Assembly: GCF_009982895.1 (NCBI RefSeq)
Contig: NZ_WXZL01000025.1
Coordinates: forward strand, 1 to 55,190
Origin: Deinococcus alpinitundrae
GTDB lineage: Bacteria; Deinococcota; Deinococci; Deinococcales; Deinococcaceae
Direction: 5' to 3'
DNA: 55,190 nt
Shown here one piece after another: positions 51,805-55,190 of this stretch. The notes under the pieces are model-generated. The model was not told the origin of the DNA, searched no databases, and saw nothing but the letters and a program-made list of their open reading frames with translations. Position 1 is the stretch's first letter, and each line of letters begins with the position of its first letter. Both the position numbers and the translations under genes were made by a program.

Positions 51805-51993
51805 ATGACCGACAAGACTGCCAGCAATCAGCCCGGCGAGATCATCCAGTCCAGCTTGCCTAACGAGCATCCCGAGGTGGTGGCCGTGCCGGACAGCGAC
51901 CCTCAGAACGAGACGCCTACTGACAAGGCCGCCAAGTTGCAGCAGCACGCCGCGTCGGAGACCGAATTGATTCCCAGCGACGAGGACGGCTGA
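51805..51993 (+). CDS. Small acidic protein, unknown function
   Basis: Not recognised. 62 aa, very hydrophilic and acidic (EHPEVVAVPDSDPQNETP), ending ELIPSDEDG, probably disordered. TAAGGT (51793-51798) lies 6 nt before the ATG, the leaderless pattern, which supports a real gene. It is convergent with lysA, whose stop is 2 nt past its own. Confidence 0.6.
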   Translation: MTDKTASNQPGEIIQSSLPNEHPEVVAVPDSDPQNETPTDKAAKLQQHAASETELIPSDEDG

Positions 51994-51994
51994 C

Positions 51995-53143
51995 CTAGAC
52001 TTCAGCGCTCCAGATCGCCTCCACGCTCTCGCGCTGCCTGATGACCTGCCACTCCCCGTCCCACAGCACCTCGGCGGGGCGCGGGCGAGTGAGGTAATTG
52101 CTGCTCATGGCCGCGCCGTAGGCTCCAGCGTCCAGCAAGGCCAGCACATCGCCGCGCTGCGGCTCTGCCAGCGGCACGGCACGGGCCAGCACGTCGCCGC
52201 TCTCGCAGGCGGGACCGGCCAGGTCGTAGCTGTCCATTTCTCCTGACCCATCTTCGCCGCGCTGCCAGAGCGCTCTGACCGGGTGCTCCGCGCCGTAGAG
52301 CATCGGGCGCAGCAGTTCGGTCATGCCCGCGTCAAGTAGTACGAAGTCGCGGGTGGTCTCCTTGAGGCCCACCACCCGGCTGAGCAGGACGCCCGCGCCC
52401 GCCACCAGATACCTTCCCGGCTCGGCCCACAGCTGAGCGCCGAACACCTGCGCCGCCGATCTGGCCTGGGCCGCGATGCCATTCAGATCGGCGTCCAGTC
52501 CCCAGCCGCCGCCCACATCGAGCACTTCCAGCGCGCCCACGCTGGGGCGAAGTTCGCTCAGCCGACGGAAGGCCGCCGCGAAATCGCCCGCATCGCGGAT
52601 GGCGCTGCCGATGTGGACGTGTAGACCGCGTACCGTATGTCCCGCTGCCTCGAGGGCTACCAGCACGGCGGGAACCCCGTCCAGCGGCACGCCGAACTTG
52701 CTGCTACCGGCACCGGTGGCGAGGTGGTCGTGGGTGCTGACTTCCAGGGCCGGGTTGACCCGCACCAGCGCCCGTGAGCGCGGCGGCAGCAGTCCGACTT
52801 CCTCGGCCCTATCCACGATGAAGGTCGCGCCGAGCCGCCCGCCCTCGGCGTATTCCTCGTCAGTCTTGGCCGGGCCGTTCACCAGAATCTCCTCACCGCC
52901 CGCGCCCACCTTCACCGCCCGCGCCAGTTCTCCGGCGCTGACGCACTCGAAACCCACGCCCGCCGCCCGCATCCGGGACAGCAGGGTCAAATTGGGATTG
53001 GCCTTCATGGCGTAAAAGAGGCGCGCGTCGTGAAAGGCGCTGCGAACCCGTGAGAGGGCGGCGTCCAGCTCGGCAGCGTCGTAGACATACAGCGGCGTGC
53101 CGAAGCGGGCGGCGGCACCAAGAAGTTGAGCGTCGGTGAGCAT
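51995..53143 (-). CDS. lysA: Diaminopimelate decarboxylase-like PLP enzyme
   Basis: A 382-aa fold-III PLP decarboxylase of the LysA family. Seen: FYAMKANPN with the PLP lysine, HVHIGSAIRD, the glycine loop GGGWGLD, EPGRYLVAGAGVLL, and the substrate Cys in GPACESGDVLA. Family members make lysine from meso-DAP, but this window also has homocitrate synthase for the other lysine route, so the substrate here is open. ATG 53143 has TAGACT (53156-53151) 7 nt upstream. Confidence 0.9.
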   Translation of the reverse strand: MLTDAQLLGAAARFGTPLYVYDAAELDAALSRVRSAFHDARLFYAMKANPNLTLLSRMRAAGVGFECVSAGELARAVKVGAGGEEILVNGPAKTDEEYAEGGRLGATFIVDRAEEVGLLPPRSRALVRVNPALEVSTHDHLATGAGSSKFGVPLDGVPAVLVALEAAGHTVRGLHVHIGSAIRDAGDFAAAFRRLSELRPSVGALEVLDVGGGWGLDADLNGIAAQARSAAQVFGAQLWAEPGRYLVAGAGVLLSRVVGLKETTRDFVLLDAGMTELLRPMLYGAEHPVRALWQRGEDGSGEMDSYDLAGPACESGDVLARAVPLAEPQRGDVLALLDAGAYGAAMSSNYLTRPRPAEVLWDGEWQVIRQRESVEAIWSAEV

Positions 53144-53238
53144 GTCCAGCAGTCTAGCCACTGTTTTTGCTCGCCGTTGCGTCTCACTGTCGCGGCGCTC
53201 ACGCCAGGGTGACAGCGGGCCTGTTACACTCACTCGTT

Positions 53239-54378
53239 ATGATGGCCACGGCAGACCAGACAACCCAAAAACGAGCGGGCCATGGCATTAAGCCGGGCGG
53301 GCGGGTGCTGTGCGCCATGTCCGGCGGCGTCGACAGCAGTGTGAGTGCCGCGCTCCTCAAGGCGCAGGGCTTCTCGGTGGTCGGCGCGATGATGCGCTTC
53401 TGGCCCGACGACAAGCGCACCGACACCTTCGACAGCTGCTGCTCGCCCGACGCCGCCTACGAGGCCCGTCGGGTGGCCGAGCAGGTCGGCGTGCCGTTTT
53501 ACCTGCTCGATTACCGCGAGGCCTTTCAGCGCCACATCGTCGGCCCTTTTCTGGCCGAGTACGCCGCCGGGCGCACGCCCAACCCCTGCGTCAACTGCAA
53601 CACCAAGGTCAAATTCGACGAGCTGGTGAAAAAGGCCAGGATGCTCGGCTGTGATTACGTCGCCACCGGGCACTATGTCAAGCGGGTTGACGAGCCGGAC
53701 GGGGGCGTGGCCTTTCACCGGGGCGACGACCCACGCAAGGACCAGACCTATTTCCTGTGGGGCACCCCCAAAGACGCCCTGCCGTACATCCTCTTTCCAG
53801 TCGGAGAGCTGGAAAAGCCCCGTGTGCGCGAGATCGCCGAGGAATACGGCCTGCTGACCGCCCAGAAAGCCGAGAGCCAGAACATCTGCTTCGTGCCTGG
53901 CACCGTTCAGGAATTCGTGGCCGAGTATGTGCCGCAGCAGTCCGGCCCGATGCGTGACATTCGCAGCGGCGAGGTGCTGGGCGCGCACCTGGGCACACAG
54001 TTCTACACCCTCGGCCAGAAAAAGGGTCTGGGCCTGTTTCAGTCGCATCTGGTGCGGCATGTGGTTCACCTGGACGTGGCGAGCAACACCGTCTGGGTGG
54101 GCGAATACGAGGACTGTCTGTGGACCGGGTTGAAGGCCGAGGGAGCCAACTACCTGATCGACCTGGCCGACTTGCCCCGCGAATTGGAAGTGCAGGTGCG
54201 TTACCGTACTGCCCCGGTGAAGGCGCGAATCGTCCACGCCGACGAGCAGGGTTTCGAGCTGGAATTCGAGGACGCCCAGTTCGCTGTGGCTCCCGGCCAG
54301 AGCGCCGTGCTGTACGCCGGGCCGAAGCTGCTGGGCGGCGGATTGATCGCGGATCATGTGCGGGTGTTGCCCGCCTGA
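53239..54378 (+). CDS. mnmA: tRNA-specific 2-thiouridylase MnmA
   Basis: Adds sulfur to U34 of Lys, Glu and Gln tRNAs. The 379-aa protein has the PP-loop SGGVDSSVSA, the first catalytic Cys in TPNPCVNCN, the second Cys in SQNICFVPG and the C-terminal barrel (DLPRELEVQVRYR). TACACT (53225-53230) is 8 nt before ATG 53239, next to a second ATG. It acts on the same wobble base as MnmE, also encoded in this window. Confidence 0.95.
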   Translation: MMATADQTTQKRAGHGIKPGGRVLCAMSGGVDSSVSAALLKAQGFSVVGAMMRFWPDDKRTDTFDSCCSPDAAYEARRVAEQVGVPFYLLDYREAFQRHIVGPFLAEYAAGRTPNPCVNCNTKVKFDELVKKARMLGCDYVATGHYVKRVDEPDGGVAFHRGDDPRKDQTYFLWGTPKDALPYILFPVGELEKPRVREIAEEYGLLTAQKAESQNICFVPGTVQEFVAEYVPQQSGPMRDIRSGEVLGAHLGTQFYTLGQKKGLGLFQSHLVRHVVHLDVASNTVWVGEYEDCLWTGLKAEGANYLIDLADLPRELEVQVRYRTAPVKARIVHADEQGFELEFEDAQFAVAPGQSAVLYAGPKLLGGGLIADHVRVLPA

Positions 54379-54465
54379 TTGCCGCAAAAACCGACCAGAA
54401 ATCCTCAATGATTCTGTCGGCCTGCTCGGCTTTTCAGCTTTCTGACGTCTCGCGACGTTCAATTC

Positions 54466-54897
54466 TTATTTGACGTTGCACCAGCCAAGGACGACGCTGT
54501 CGGGGCTGTCGACCCACACGGCGGCGTACTTCTCCTTGCTGCTAACCATCGAGAATTCCTCGTAGGTGCTGTCCTTGGAGATGTTGCCGGTGTCGATGTC
54601 ATTCACCTTGAACTTGGCCGCGACGATTTTCTCGCCCAGGGCGGTGGCGAGCGTGTCGGGGTCGCTGTCGAGCCACACCAGAAATTCCGAATACTCGCAC
54701 TCGCCTTTCATACCGCTGGCGATGTCATCCAGGTAGCCCGCCATCGGCGTGATGGCCTTCTGATCCGTGACCTCGATCGCGCCTTTGGGTAGTGCCAGGC
54801 CAGTCAGGTTGGATTCAGTGACGTAGGCAGTTGCCAGCGCTGAGGACAGAAGACACATAGCAGCCGCAGAACCGACCAGCTTGAGAATTGGTTTCAT
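54466..54897 (-). CDS. Small exported protein, unknown function
   Basis: Not recognised. 143 aa with a signal peptide (KLVGSAAAMCLLSSALATAY). The mature part has two Cys (GECEYS and LGWCNVK) that can form a disulfide. Acidic, mixed alpha/beta. Its ATG overlaps the stop of a tiny upstream ORF (AGATGA), the third such minigene in the window. Confidence 0.75.
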   Translation of the reverse strand: MKPILKLVGSAAAMCLLSSALATAYVTESNLTGLALPKGAIEVTDQKAITPMAGYLDDIASGMKGECEYSEFLVWLDSDPDTLATALGEKIVAAKFKVNDIDTGNISKDSTYEEFSMVSSKEKYAAVWVDSPDSVVLGWCNVK

Positions 54898-54918
54898 CTG
54901 ATCATCATTGTCATCTAA
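54894..54918 (-). promoter_or_regulatory. Leaderless minigene ahead of the secreted-protein gene
   Basis: Minus-strand TTAGAT (54918-54913) is followed by GACA and two ATGs (54908 and 54905); the frame ATG ATG ATC AGA TGA ends on the next gene's start (ATGA, 54897-54894). A TTGATC lies 17 nt upstream of the -10. The TTAGAT-GACA-ATGATG layout mirrors TACTGT-GAAC-ATGATG at 20584. Confidence 0.45.
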
Positions 54919-55126
54919 TTTTTCGTGCTTTACAAGATCAAGCAGTGGGGGAGTGGGGGTGGGTTGTCAAGATAGGCGCGGCTCCGTCCCAGCATTGCTC
55001 TCTTCTCGAGACGGTGACCCGTCCAGAGGAGAGAAGCCGTCAATCTTCCCGGCTGAAGACGCCCTTGCCCAACTCTTCCTTCGGGATATTAGACCTCCTG
55101 CGAAAGTGATTAGGTAAGCTGGACGG

Positions 55127-55190
55127 GTGCCCCATGAACGTCTGGAACGTGGCCTGAAGATGAACCGCACTCTATTTAAGCGCCGAACTG
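55127..55190 (+). CDS. Partial gene at the right edge
   Basis: TAAGCT (55115-55120) is 6 nt before a GTG that opens a frame (PHERLERGLKMNRTLFKRR) running off the window. The only support is the leaderless spacing and the open frame; function cannot be stated. Confidence 0.4.
   Translation, partial: MPHERLERGLKMNRTLFKRRT

Overview
The window reads as a chromosomal segment of a Deinococcus-like bacterium (inference). Reasons: high GC, a homocitrate synthase of the Thermus/Deinococcus lysine type, SpoVS in an otherwise non-sporulating gene set, lineage-typical small proteins, and above all many genes whose -10 element (TANNNT) lies only 6-8 nt before the start codon, so their mRNAs should be leaderless. 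Nearly all genes are housekeeping, packed in short ATGA/GTGA-coupled operons.

Layout. 1-6.7 kb: surface polysaccharide genes, namely a GT4 glycosyltransferase and rfbB-rfbA-rfbC-rfbD (dTDP-rhamnose) on the plus strand, facing an O-antigen ligase/polymerase-like protein and a membrane-anchored partner. 6.7-8.6 kb: tRNA-Glu, a phosphohexomutase, tRNA-Ser. 8.6-13.1 kb: DUF402 protein, purN, an M20 peptidase, a shrunken pyrophosphatase-like protein, SDR and HAD enzymes. 13.1-18 kb: secreted parvulin isomerase, divergent FemAB-like protein with a shikimate-dehydrogenase-like partner, a 39-aa membrane protein, greA, spoVS. 18-23.3 kb: two paralogous lipoproteins, a molybdopterin protein, mug, a membrane protein, rdgB, coaD, rsmD. 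23.5-24.7 kb: an IS4-family element whose transposase carries one in-frame stop. 24.9-30.1 kb: a secreted hydrolase and the trp operon trpE-GNAT-tautomerase-trpG-trpD, preceded by a leader peptide with three Trp codons and an attenuator. 30.2-38.6 kb: panC, pilT, mnmE, SGNH esterase, ParB-like protein, argS. 38.6-42.9 kb: two BenE-type transporters and a PhzF protein after two decayed genes (DUF1990, DinB). 42.9-49.6 kb: homocitrate synthase, aldo/keto reductase, malic enzyme, Kir-type channel, SGNH hydrolase, MBL hydrolase. 50.1-55.2 kb: murI-rph, lysA, mnmA, a small secreted protein and the start of one further gene.

The most interesting signals are regulatory. The trp leader is a complete ribosome-mediated attenuator whose leader peptide itself appears to be translated from a leaderless transcript. 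Three other very short leaderless ORFs (before rsmD, before the membrane-protein gene at 20656, and before the secreted-protein gene at 54897) end exactly on the start codon of the following gene, suggesting a recurring arrangement in which a leaderless minigene delivers ribosomes to a downstream gene by coupling. All functions are inferred by eye from protein motifs; no database search or folding program was run.
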